This document shows positions 52,686 through 64,000 of a DNA stretch of 64,000 bases, in pieces. Origin of the DNA: Steromphala cineraria (Eukaryota > Mollusca > Gastropoda > Trochida > Trochidae); NCBI GenBank assembly GCA_916613615.1, contig OU744724.1, positions 31,765,452-31,829,451 on the forward strand, given 5' to 3'. The notes below the pieces were generated by a model, which searched no databases, was not told where the DNA came from, and was given only the letters and a program-made list of their open reading frames with translations. Position 1 is the first letter of the stretch; each line of letters starts with the position of its first letter. Made by a program: the position numbers and the translations under genes.

Positions 52686-54823
52686 CTAGGTACGTTTGTC
52701 TCTGTTATGCGATTGAGCATGTTTTTCCTCTGCCGTGGTGGTGAATGTATATCCGTGCTCTTTGAGGATCTCCTTTAGTTGGACTGCGTGGTCACGTCCG
52801 GCAATATCCATCAGTTCATCCAGGAAGATCGTCAACATCTGTACTGCTGTGAGTAGACTCCACCGCCCTGGCGTCTCTCTGGGTCTCTAGACTGAAACAA
52901 ATAGCATGAGGATACTGATGAGTTCCAAAGACGATGTTTAACAATATTGTGCTTTAACATCCTTGTCAAGTTTATTAACTTTCTAACAGCTTAGTACTGA
53001 TATGTAGTACGAGACACATGCTGCGAATTCCGGCAAATTAAACGAATATTATACCCCGCTCTCTCCTACCGTAACTTGATATGTGTCACTCGACAACACA
53101 TGTTGTTATGCACTTCAATACTTACTGTCTTTACTTTTAAATTAAAAGAATATTATTATACTCTATAACATTATTACTTCTTTCACTGTTGACATTTTGT
53201 AAGAAATATTAGACGATTATTTGAAGTGAATAAATCTTTGAATCATTCACAGAATACTCACTCAATTGTTACTTTGGTTCATTGCTACTATATGATTAGT
53301 TGAATACTTATATTCATAACTATCTAATTCATTCCTAAGTCAATATGTTTTTAAAAAAGACCGAACCTACCAAAGTTTCAATGAACTTGCATAACTTACA
53401 TATTCATCCCTTAAATTTAAGAACAATGATTGTTAACTTGGTTAAAAAGAAAAAGCTTCAATATATGTTGATAAGTTCTACGACCTATAATTTGTGATAT
53501 ATAACATTACTTTCCTTAAACTACCAACCAATATCTGTCTTAGTGTCTGCTGTTTTTGAGTTTCAAACATTACTCCGGTTTCAGACATACTAAATCACCA
53601 CTTTAAAGGGGCAGTAGCACGTTTTTTTGATAATTTTATATTTTAAATAATCCACGGATAATTGTAAGTTAATGCTAAATGTTTTATTTAGACAGTGTCA
53701 AAAATCTCATCACACAAACCAATCATCCACAGTCAGAGGACAATGTATGAAAATTCACATAAAATCCATTGGCGGCCTTTTTGTGTGAACACCTCAGTTT
53801 AATTCATTTTGTGTAAGAAAAAGGAATCGCATGGCTAAACTTTACATTCTATATTTGAATTATTACTGCTTCATTTAGTTTAAATACATTGTCTTTCAAT
53901 TGGAACCATTTATTTTCATTTCCGTGACATCACCTTATATTCCCCCTAAAACGTGCTACTGCCCCTTTAACAACCGTTTTTTCGGTTAACGCTGAACTGA
54001 AAAGCATTAAAAAGCAAATTTTAGAAACAGCAATTATACTTATCGATAATAAAATAATTACTCGACTGCTACAAAATACTAAATGCCACTCTGATGATTG
54101 AAAACCTTTTTCGAATAAAACAATATAATGTTTGATCAAATCTGATTTATCAGGCCTAAATACTGAGACATACCATTCACTTTCCTTCATTTAATTGAAA
54201 TATATTTCTGCTGTGAACTTTCAAGGTTTTTTACATTAATGAGTCTTTGAGATTTAAAAGACAGCAACATTAATAAAACTCTGATTCGCTTTCCGTCTTT
54301 TAATTGAAATATATTTCTGCTATGAACCTCCAAGCCTTAAAAATGAGTCTATTAGATGTAAGAGACAAGAACATTGATTTAAACTCTGATTCATTCCGTT
54401 GATTTATTATTTTATTATTATTTATTTTATTTATTTATTATTGTCAACAACATTTCATAATTTAAGAAGATAATAATAATTGATACAAGTTTGATACAAA
54501 ATATATAGACTTCAGAGGGTCAACATTATCAACCAGGTTTCCCATTGTCGAAGAAAAAAGTTTCATGTTTAAAGTGAAAAATACGCGACATTGAATGTAA
54601 ACACCCTTTTATCATTTTGAGGAAGGAAATGGATTACAAAGCTAAGTCGGTACATTCGCTTTTTCGATAGATATTGGTCATATCTATTTTCGTTTTCGTC
54701 AAATCACATTGTTACCTGAAACAACAGTATATTCAAGACACTAACCTTTGGTAAAGACGACGCCTGGCCCAGCAGACATACGACAATCAAACTTATTAGC
54801 ATGACATGAATTTTGCTAATCAT
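52686..54823 (-). CDS. Candidate small secreted protein, two exons
   Basis: Exon 1 (54823-54746) encodes 26 residues: M-I-S-K-I-H, then a hydrophobic core V-M-L-I-S-L-I-V-V-C-L-L, then G-Q-A-S-S, a good signal peptide with cleavage expected after A-S-S. It ends at a GTTAGT donor. Exon 2 (52886-52686), after acceptor CAGTCTAG, stays in frame for 66 codons to TAG and contains amphipathic helices (L-L-T-A-V-Q-M-L-T-I-F-L-D-E-L-M and A-V-Q-L-K-E-I-L-K-E-H). An alternative acceptor 5 bp earlier would give a much shorter protein. The mature product would be about 70 residues without cysteines, perhaps a peptide hormone or effector. The family is not recognised. Intron 1 holds the TTAA MITE at 53603-53970. 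Confidence 0.55.
53603..53970. mobile_element. TTAA MITE, copy 2
   Basis: TTAAAGGGGCAGTAGCACG at the left is mirrored by ACGTGCTACTGCCCCTTTAA at the right. 368 bp including TTAA on both sides; no coding capacity. Confidence 0.9.
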
Positions 54824-54899
54824 GGCCCTTGTGACTAGTATGGCGACCTGTTGCTACAACTTCTGGCAATAGAGCATTTATCACTTAAACCAGAGGATT

Positions 54900-55021
54900 A
54901 TATATATATATATATATATATAATCAAAAGATAAAAAAATGACACGAAGCCAATCAAAACTCCAACATGTTTCAATGGTATCATCAGGGAGTCTCATATC
55001 GTTTATATATATATATATATA
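54900..55021. repeat. (TA)n tracts flanking a Penelope-like ribozyme motif
   Basis: TATATATATA runs at 54900-54922 and 55005-55021. Between them, on the minus strand, CTGATGATACCATTGAAAC (54987-54969) has the two hammerhead core boxes CTGATGA and GAAAC, with almost no stem II. Confidence 0.6.
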
Positions 55022-55957
55022 GTATCAGGAAATGTATTGGTTTGTTGATCTCAGTTGCATTGAAATCATCAACACAGATGTAAGAGTTAATATTCATATA
55101 GATTTTAAAGCTTTAAGGTATTAAAATAGAGTTTATTCGTTTATATAATTAAGAATAAAACAATTGAAGGACACAGATGTTAATTCAAAGCTACTATTTC
55201 GTATTTATCAATTACAGATGCAGATTAAAAGCTATTTTTAAATGATATAATGCAAATTTCATTGTTGAATATTGTTGATCGTAAATGTTTTACTCGTTAT
55301 GTACCGTGAGTCTCAGTGTTCATTATGCGAGGGACTCCACAAGCTTCAAATACGAATGTCTGAAACGCTTACTGTACCTTTATGAAGGACATTCCAATGG
55401 AGCTTAACTGGCATTGAAATGTAAGTTTCAATTAAATCCATTGAACGTTTTTTGAGGAGAAGTGGATAAATATCACCCCCTATCACACTACTATGAGCTT
55501 TCGCTTGCCCACAAATTCACCAGGTCAACATGTTAAAAATTTGAAGAAAAAAAATTCAATATTGGAAAAAACAATGTGCCTTTAAGCCAGGTGTGCAATT
55601 TCAATTAAATCTGTCGAACGGTTTTTGTGGAGAAGTGGATAAACGATACCTTTGGATAGAGTGGTTACGTACGTACGAACGTACGGACGGACGGACGGAC
55701 AACCGAGGGAAATCCAATACGCCCCTGCCATAGGTCATATTTGTCGTATTTGTAAATCTTGTTAAATTACTTTTGCAGCCATTCTATTTTCTCATAACGA
55801 CAACAATCTATTCCATTTATGCTCATAAACAATATCAAATTAATGAATTAATAGCTCAGAGACATGAGCCATGCTCAAATATTTTACCATGTGGTGAGTA
55901 GGTCTAGCAAGATAACTCCGACTCCAAGTTTCCATGACAAGTTTTGTATTCCTCTAG
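55022..55957. other. Non-coding transition to the satellite
   Basis: Two related phrases (TTTCAATTAAATC followed by GAACG(G)TTTTT and GAGAAGTGGATAAA) lie at about 55426 and 55588, followed by an ACGTACGGACGGACGGAC tract at 55680-55700. This looks like part of a dispersed repeat. Confidence 0.55.
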
Positions 55958-58900
55958 AAGACACAAACATGCATGTTGGATATGCCGATGTCTAGTGAGG
56001 TGTATTGTTTGTGAAGACACAAACATGCATGTTGAATATGCCGATGTCTAGTGAGGGGTATTGTTTGTGAAAACACAAACATGCATGTTGAATATGCCGA
56101 TGTCTAGTGAGGGGTATTGTTTGTGAAGACACAAACATGCATGTTGGACATGCCATTGTCTAGTGAGGTGTATTGTTTGTGAAGACACAAACATGCATGT
56201 TGGATATGCCATTGTCTAGTGAGGGTTATTGTTTGTGAAGACACAAACATGCATGTTGAATATTATGCCGATGTCTAGTGAGGTGTATTGTTTGTGAAGA
56301 CACAAACATGCATGTTGGATATGCCATTGTCTAGTGAGGTGTATTGTTTGTGAAGACACAAACATGCATGTTGGACATGCCGATGTCTAGTGAGGTGTAT
56401 TGTTTGTGAAGACACAAACATGCATGTTGGATATGCCGATGTCTAGTGAGGGGTATTGTTTGTGAAGACACAAACATGCATGTTGGATATGCCGATGTCT
56501 AGTGAGGGGTATTGTTTGTGAAGACACAAACATGCATGTTGGATATGCCGATGTCTAGTGAGGGGTATTGTTTGTGAAGACACAAACATGCATGTTGGAT
56601 ATGCCGATGTCTAGTGAGGGGTATTGTTTGTGAAGACACAAACATGCATGTTGGATATGCCGATGTCTAGTGAGGGGTATTGTTTGTGAAGACACAAACA
56701 GGTATGTTGAATATGCCGATGTCTAGTGAGGGGTATTGTTTGTGAAGACACAAACATGCATGTTGGATATGCCGATGTCTAGTGAGGGGTATTGTTTGTG
56801 AAGACACAAACATGCATGTTGGATATGCCGATGTCTAGTGAGGGGTATTGTTTGTGAAGACACAAACATGCATGTTGAATATGCCGATGTCTAGTGAGGT
56901 GTATTGTTTGCGAAGACACAAACAGGTATGTTGAATATGCCGATGTCTAGTGAGGGGTATTGTTTGTGAAGACACAAACATGCATGTTGGATATGCCATT
57001 GTCTAGTGAGGTGTATTGTTTGTGAAGACACAAACATGCATGTTGAATATGCCGATGTCTAGTGAGGGGTATTGTTTGTGAAGACACAAACATGCATGTT
57101 GGATATGCCGATGTCTAGTGAGGGGTATTGTTTGTGAAGACACAAACATGCATGTTGGATATGCCATTGTCTAGTGAGGTGTATTGTTTGTGAAGACACA
57201 AACATGCATGTTGAATATGCCGATGTCTAGTGAGGGGTATTGTTTGTGAAAACACAAACATGCATGTTGAATATGCCATTGTCTAGTGAGGTGTATTGTT
57301 TGCGAAGACACAAACAGGTATGTTGAATATGCCGATGTCTAGTGAGGGGTATTGTTTGTGAAGACACAAACATGCATGTTGGATATGCCATTGTCTAGTG
57401 AGGTGTATTGTTTGTGAAGACACAAACATGCATGTTGAATATGCCGATGTCTAGTGAGGTGTATTGTTTGTGAAGACACAAACATGCATGTTGGATATGC
57501 CGATGTCTAGTGAGGTGTATTGTTTGCGAAGACACAAACAGGTATGTTGAATATGCCGATGTCTAGTGAGGGGTATTGTTTGTGAAGACACAAACATGCA
57601 TGTTGGATATGCCATTGTCTAGTGAGGTGTATTGTTTGTGAAGACACAAACATGCATGTTGAATATGCCGATGTCTAGTGAGGGGTATTGTTTGTGAAAA
57701 CACAAACATGCATGTTGAATATGCCATTGTCTAGTGAGGTGTATTGTTTGCGAAGACACAAACAGGTATGTTGAATATGCCGATGTCTAGTGAGGGGTAT
57801 TGTTTGTGAAGACACAAACATGCATGTTGGATATGCCATTGTCTAGTGAGGTGTATTGTTTGTGAAGACACAAACATGCATGTTGAATATGCCGATGTCT
57901 AGTGAGGGGTATTGTTTGTGAAAACACAAACATGCATGTTGAATATGCCATTGTCTAGTGAGGTGTATTGTTTGCGAAGACACAAACAGGTATGTTGAAT
58001 ATGCCGATGTCTAGTGAGGGGTATTGTTTGTGAAGACACAAACATGCATGTTGGATATGCCATTGTCTAGTGAGGTGTATTGTTTGTGAAGACACAAACA
58101 TGCATGTTGAATATGCCGATGTCTAGTGAGGGGTATTGTTTGTGAAGACACAAACATGCATGTTGGATATGCCGATGTCTAGTGAGGTGTATTGTTTGCG
58201 AAGACACAAACAGGTATGTTGGATATGCCGATGTCTAGTGAGGGGTATTGTTTGTGAAGACACAAACATGCATGTTGGATATGCCGATGTCTAGTGAGGG
58301 GTATTGTTTGTGAAGACACAAACATGCATGTTGGATATGCCGATGTCTAGTGAGGGGTATTGTTTGTGAAGACACAAACATGCATGTTGGACATGCCGAT
58401 GTCTAGTGAGGGGTATTGTTTGTGAAGACACAAACATGCATGTTGGATATGCCGATGTCTAGTGAGGGGTATTGTTTGTGAAGACACAAACATGCATGTT
58501 GGATATGCCGATGTCTAGTGAGGTGTATTGTTTGTGAAGACACAAACATGCATGTTGGATATGCCATTGTTTAGTGAGGTGTATTGTTTGTGAAGACACA
58601 AACATGCATGTTGGATATGCCATTGTCTAGTGAGGTGTATTGTTTGTGAAGACACAAACAGGTATGTTGAATATGCCGATGTCTAGTTAGGTGTATTGTT
58701 TGTGAAGACACAAACATGCATGTTGGATATGCCATTGTCTAGTGAGGTGTATTGTTTGTGAAGACACAAACATGCATGTTGGATATGCCATTGTCTAGTG
58801 AGGTGTATTGTTTGTGAAGACACAAACAGGTATGTTGAATATGCCGATGTCTAGTTAGGTGTATTGTTTGTGAAGACACAATCATGCATGTTGGATATGC

Positions 58901-61900
58901 CATTGTCTAGTGAGGTGTATTGTTTGTGAAGACACAAACAGGTATGTTGAATATGCCGATGTCTAGTGAGGTGTATAGTTTGTGAAGACACAAACAGGTA
59001 TGTTGGATATGCCGATGTCTAGTGAGGTGTATTGTTTATGAAGACACAAACAGGTATGTTGAATATGCCGATGTCTAGTGAGGTGTATTGTTTGTGAAGA
59101 CACAAACAGGTATGTTGAATATGCCGATGTCTAATGAGGGGTATTGTTTGTGAAGACACAAACATGCATGTTGGATATGCCGATGTCTAGTGAGGGGCAT
59201 TGTTTGTGAAGACACAAACATGCATGTTGATTATGCCGATGTCTAGTGAGGGGTATTGTTTGTGAAGACACAAACATGCATGTTGGATATGCCGATGTCT
59301 AGTGAGGGGTATTGTTTGTGAAGACACAAACATGCATGTTGAATATGCCGATGTCTAGTGAGGGGTATTGTTTGTGAAGACACAAACATGCATGTTGGAT
59401 ATGCCGATGTCTAGTGAGGGGTAATGTTTGTGAAGACACAAACATGCATGTTGGACAAGCCGATGTCTAGTGAGGTGTATTGTTTGTGAAGACACAAACA
59501 GGTATGTTGAATATGCCGATGTCTAGTGAGGTGTATAGTTTGTGAAGACACAAACAGGTATGTTGGATATGCCGATGTCTAGTGAGGTGTATTGTTTGTG
59601 AAGACACAAACAGGTATGTTGAATATGCCGATGTCTAGTGAGGTGTATTGTTTGTGAAGACACAAACAGGTATGTTGAATATGCCGATGTCTAATGAGGG
59701 GTATTGTTTGTGAAGACACAAACATGCATGTTGGATATGCCGATGTCTAGTGAGGGGCATTGTTTGTGAAGACACAAACATGCATGTTGATTATGCCGAT
59801 GTCTAGTGAGGGGTATTGTTTGTGAAGACACAAACATGCATGTTGGATATGCCGATGTCTAGTGAGGGGTATTGTTTGTGAAGACACAAACATGCATGTT
59901 GGATATGCCATTGTCTAGTGAGGTGTATTGTTTGTGAAGACACAAACATGCATGTTGAATATGCCGATGTCTAGTGAGGGGTATTGTTTGTGAAAACACA
60001 AACATGCATGTTGAATATGCCATTGTCTAGTGAGGTGTATTGTTTGCGAAGACACAAACAGGTATGTTGAATATGCCGATGTCTAGTGAGGGGTATTGTT
60101 TGTGAAGACACAAACATGCATGTTGGATATGCCATTGTCTAGTGAGGTGTATTGTTTGTGAAGACACAAACATGCATGTTGAATATGCCGATGTCTAGTG
60201 AGGGGTATTGTTTGTGAAAACACAAACATGCATGTTGAATATGCCGATGTCTAGTGAGGGGCATTGTTTGTGAAGACACAAACATGCATGTTGATTATGC
60301 CGATGTCTAGTGAGGGGTATTGTTTGTGAAGACACAAACATGCATGTTGGATATGCCGATGTCTAGTGAGGGGTATTGTTTGTGAAGACACAAACATGCA
60401 TGTTGAATATGCCGATGTCTAGTGAGGGGTATTGTTTGTGAAGACACAAACATGCATGTTGGATATGCCGATGTCTAGTGAGGGGTAATGTTTGTGAAGA
60501 CACAAACATGCATGTTGGACAAGCCGATGTCTAGTGAGGTGTATTGTTTGTGAAGACACAAACAGGTATGTTGAATATGCCGATGTCTAGTGAGGTGTAT
60601 AGTTTGTGAAGACACAAACAGGTATGTTGGATATGCCGATGTCTAGTGAGGTGTATTGTTTATGAAGACACAAACAGGTATGTTGAATATGCCGATGTCT
60701 AGTGAGGTGTATTGTTTGTGAAGACACAAACAGGTATGTTGAATATGCCGATGTCTAATGAGGGGTATTGTTTGTGAAGACACAAACATGCATGTTGGAT
60801 ATGCCGATGTCTAGTGAGGGGCATTGTTTGTGAAGACACAAACATGCATGTTGATTATGCCGATGTCTAGTGAGGGGTATTGTTTGTGAAGACACAAACA
60901 TGCATGTTGGATATGCCGATGTCTAGTGAGGGGTATTGTTTGTGAAGACACAAACATGCATGTTGGATATGCCATTGTCTAGTGAGGTGTATTGTTTGTG
61001 AAGACACAAACATGCATGTTGAATATGCCGATGTCTAGTGAGGGGTATTGTTTGTGAAGACACAAACATGCATGTTGAATATGCCATTGTCTAGTGAGGT
61101 GTATTGTTTGCGAAGACACAAACAGGTATGTTGAATATGCCGATGTCTAGTGAGGGGTATTGTTTGTGAAGACACAAACATGCATGTTGGATATGCCATT
61201 GTCTAGTGAGGTGTATTGTTTGTGAAGACACAAACATGCATGTTGAATATGCCGATGTCTAGTGAGGTGTATTGTTTGTGAAGACACAAACATGCATGTT
61301 GGATATGCCGATGTCTAGTGAGGTGTATTGTTTGCGAAGACACAAACAGGTATGTTGAATATGCCGATGTCTAGTGAGGGGTATTGTTTGTGAAGACACA
61401 AACATGCATGTTGGATATGCCATTGTCTAGTGAGGTGTATTGTTTGTGAAGACACAAACATGCATGTTGAATATGCCGATGTCTAGTGAGGGGTATTGTT
61501 TGTGAAAACACAAACATGCATGTTGAATATGCCATTGTCTAGTGAGGTGTATAGTTTGTGAAGACACAAACAGGTATGTTGGATATGCCGATGTCTAGTG
61601 AGGTGTATTGTTTGTGAAGACACAAACATGCATGTTGGATATGCCGATGTCTAGTGGGGGTATTGTTTGTGAAGACACAAACATGCATGTTGGATATGCC
61701 ATTGTCTAGTGAGGGGTATTGTTTGTGAAGACACAAACATGCATGTTGGATATGCCGATGTCTAGTGAGGGGTATTGTTTGTGAAGACACAAACATGCAT
61801 GTTGGATATGCCATTGTCTAGTGAGGTGTATTGTTTGTGAAGACACAAACAGGTATGTTGAATATGCCGATGTCTAGTTAGGTGTATTGTTTGTGAAGAC

Positions 61901-64000
61901 ACAATCATGCATGTTGGATATGCCATTGTCTAGTGAGGTGTATTGTTTGTGAAGACACAAACAGGTATGTTGAATATGCCGATGTCTAGTGAGGTGTATA
62001 GTTTGTGAAGACACAAACAGGTATGTTGGATATGCCGATGTCTAGTGAGGTGTATTGTTTATGAAGACACAAACAGGTATGTTGAATATGCCGATGTCTA
62101 GTGAGGTGTATTGTTTGTGAAGACACAAACAGGTATGTTGAATATGCCGATGTCTAATGAGGGGTATTGTTTGTGAAGACACAAACATGCATGTTGGATA
62201 TGCCGATGTCTAGTGAGGGGCATTGTTTGTGAAGACACAAACATGCATGTTGATTATGCCGATGTCTAGTGAGGGGTATTGTTTGTGAAGACACAAACAT
62301 GCATGTTGGATATGCCGATGTCTAGTGAGGGGTATTGTTTGTGAAGACACAAACATGCATGTTGAATATGCCGATGTCTAGTGAGGGGTATTGTTTGTGA
62401 AGACACAAACATGCATGTTGGATATGCCGATGTCTAGTGAGGGGTAATGTTTGTGAAGACACAAACATGCATGTTGGACAAGCCGATGTCTAGTGAGGTG
62501 TATTGTTTGTGAAGACACAAACAGGTATGTTGAATATGCCGATGTCTAGTGAGGTGTATAGTTTGTGAAGACACAAACAGGTATGTTGGATATGCCGATG
62601 TCTAGTGAGGTGTATTGTTTATGAAGACACAAACAGGTATGTTGAATATGCCGATGTCTAGTGAGGTGTATTGTTTGTGAAGACACAAACAGGTATGTTG
62701 AATATGCCGATGTCTAATGAGGGGTATTGTTTGTGAAGACACAAACATGCATGTTGGATATGCCGATGTCTAGTGAGGGGCATTGTTTGTGAAGACACAA
62801 ACATGCATGTTGATTATGCCGATGTCTAGTGAGGGGTATTGTTTGTGAAGACACAAACATGCATGTTGGATATGCCGATGTCTAGTGAGGGGTATTGTTT
62901 GTGAAGACACAAACATGCATGTTGGATATGCCATTGTCTAGTGAGGTGTATTGTTTGTGAAGACACAAACATGCATGTTGAATATGCCGATGTCTAGTGA
63001 GGGGTATTGTTTGTGAAAACACAAACATGCATGTTGAATATGCCATTGTCTAGTGAGGTGTATTGTTTGCGAAGACACAAACAGGTATGTTGAATATGCC
63101 GATGTCTAGTGAGGGGTATTGTTTGTGAAGACACAAACATGCATGTTGGATATGCCATTGTCTAGTGAGGTGTATTGTTTGTGAAGACACAAACATGCAT
63201 GTTGGATATGCCGATGTCTAGTGAGGGGTAATGTTTGTGAAGACACAAACATGCATGTTGGACAAGCCGATGTCTAGTGAGGTGTATTGTTTGTGAAGAC
63301 ACAAACAGGTATGTTGAATATGCCGATGTCTAGTGAGGTGTATAGTTTGTGAAGACACAAACAGGTATGTTGGATATGCCGATGTCTAGTGAGGTGTATT
63401 GTTTATGAAGACACAAACAGGTATGTTGAATATGCCGATGTCTAGTGAGGTGTATTGTTTGTGAAGACACAAACAGGTATGTTGAATATGCCGATGTCTA
63501 CTGAGGGGTATTGTTTGTGAAGACACAAACATGCATGTTGGATATGCCGATGTCTAGTGAGGGGCATTGTTTGTGAAGACACAAACATGCATGTTGATTA
63601 TGCCGATGTCTAGTGAGGGGTATTGTTTGTGAAGACACAAACATGCATGTTGGATATGCCGATGTCTAGTGAGGGGTATTGTTTGTGAAGACACAAACAT
63701 GCATGTTGGATATGCCATTGTCTAGTGAGGTGTATTGTTTGTGAAGACACAAACATGCATGTTGAATATGCCGATGTCTAGTGAGGGGTATTGTTTGTGA
63801 AAACACAAACATGCATGTTGAATATGCCGATGTCTAGTGAGGGGCATTGTTTGTGAAGACACAAACATGCATGTTGATTATGCCGATGTCTAGTGAGGGG
63901 TATTGTTTGTGAAGACACAAACATGCATGTTGGATATGCCGATGTCTAGTGAGGGGTATTGTTTGTGAAGACACAAACATGCATGTTGAATATGCCGATG
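55958..64000. repeat. 56-bp satellite, about 144 units, with higher-order structure
   Basis: The unit is 56 bp, with core ACACAAACATGCATGTTGG and GATGTCTAGTGAGG. It contains the perfect palindrome AACATGCATGTT and a hairpin TGTTTGTG-AAGA-CACAAACA. Diagnostic variants (CATGCATG versus CAGGTATG, GGATATG/GAATATG/GATTATG/GACAAG, CGATG/CATTG, GTGAGGGG/GTGAGGTG, TTTGTG/TTTGCG/TTTATG) recur in blocks. The GACAAG variant is at 59454, 60518, 62477 and 63261, that is 19, 35 and 14 units apart. Length changes are rare (+3 near 56262, -1 near 61656). The array runs off the window end. Confidence 0.97.

Noticed and set aside
61539..61814. 91-codon open frame
   Set aside because: It lies wholly inside the 56-bp satellite; 56 is not a multiple of three, and the frame is open by chance over about five units.
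55958..64000. CRISPR-like appearance (short regular repeats with a palindrome)
   Set aside because: There are no unique spacers: the whole 56-bp unit repeats, and the context is animal genomic DNA.

Overview
The window looks like nuclear DNA of a lophotrochozoan animal, most likely a bivalve mollusc. It is AT-rich and its genes have introns with GT-AG junctions. It is packed with short inverted-repeat elements, Helentron/pearl-like elements with tandem-repeat cores, LINE fragments and a long satellite. Two conserved animal genes anchor it: the first exon of a PACS sorting adaptor (minus strand, 13310-13416) and a complete five-exon cornichon gene (CNIH, plus strand, 37022-42729). Species cannot be named from sequence alone.

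Layout. 1-13303 lies downstream of PACS exon 1 and is probably its first intron. It holds a TTAA-flanked inverted-repeat element (7900-12824) that contains a Helentron-like element, which in turn contains a LINE. 14.7-36.0 kb holds two same-orientation copies of a segment with a three-exon gene for a protein with two CBM20 starch/glycogen-binding domains (17192-18747 and 34301-35761). A third, inverted copy is at 47385-52021, with intron 2 swollen by a Helentron-like tandem array. A non-autonomous element with 690-bp inverted repeats sits next to the first copy. 37.0-42.7 kb is CNIH, whose introns carry several repeats. 52686-54823 is a candidate two-exon gene for a small secreted protein. From 55.96 kb to the end is an uninterrupted 56-bp satellite of about 144 units with higher-order structure.

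The most unusual object is a 7.7-kb virus-like element at 25791-33510, inserted in a smaller inverted-repeat transposon that itself interrupts the second CBM20 segment. It carries an adenovirus-type cysteine protease, an F54H12.2-type capsid-like protein, a second capsid-like protein, a basic virion-like peptide, a BIR (IAP-like) reading frame split over two frames, a CCHC zinc-knuckle protein with a frameshift, and two related zinc-finger proteins. One of these two has an LxCxE motif of the retinoblastoma-binding type. Only the start of a family-B polymerase and the tail of an integrase remain, so the copy is replication- and integration-defective. Both internal promoters carry arrays of E2F-type sites (GGCGGGAAA). 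Together with LxCxE this suggests a circuit like that of small DNA tumour viruses, in which the LxCxE protein would free E2F from Rb to activate the element's own genes. The element belongs with the Polinton/adintovirus group.
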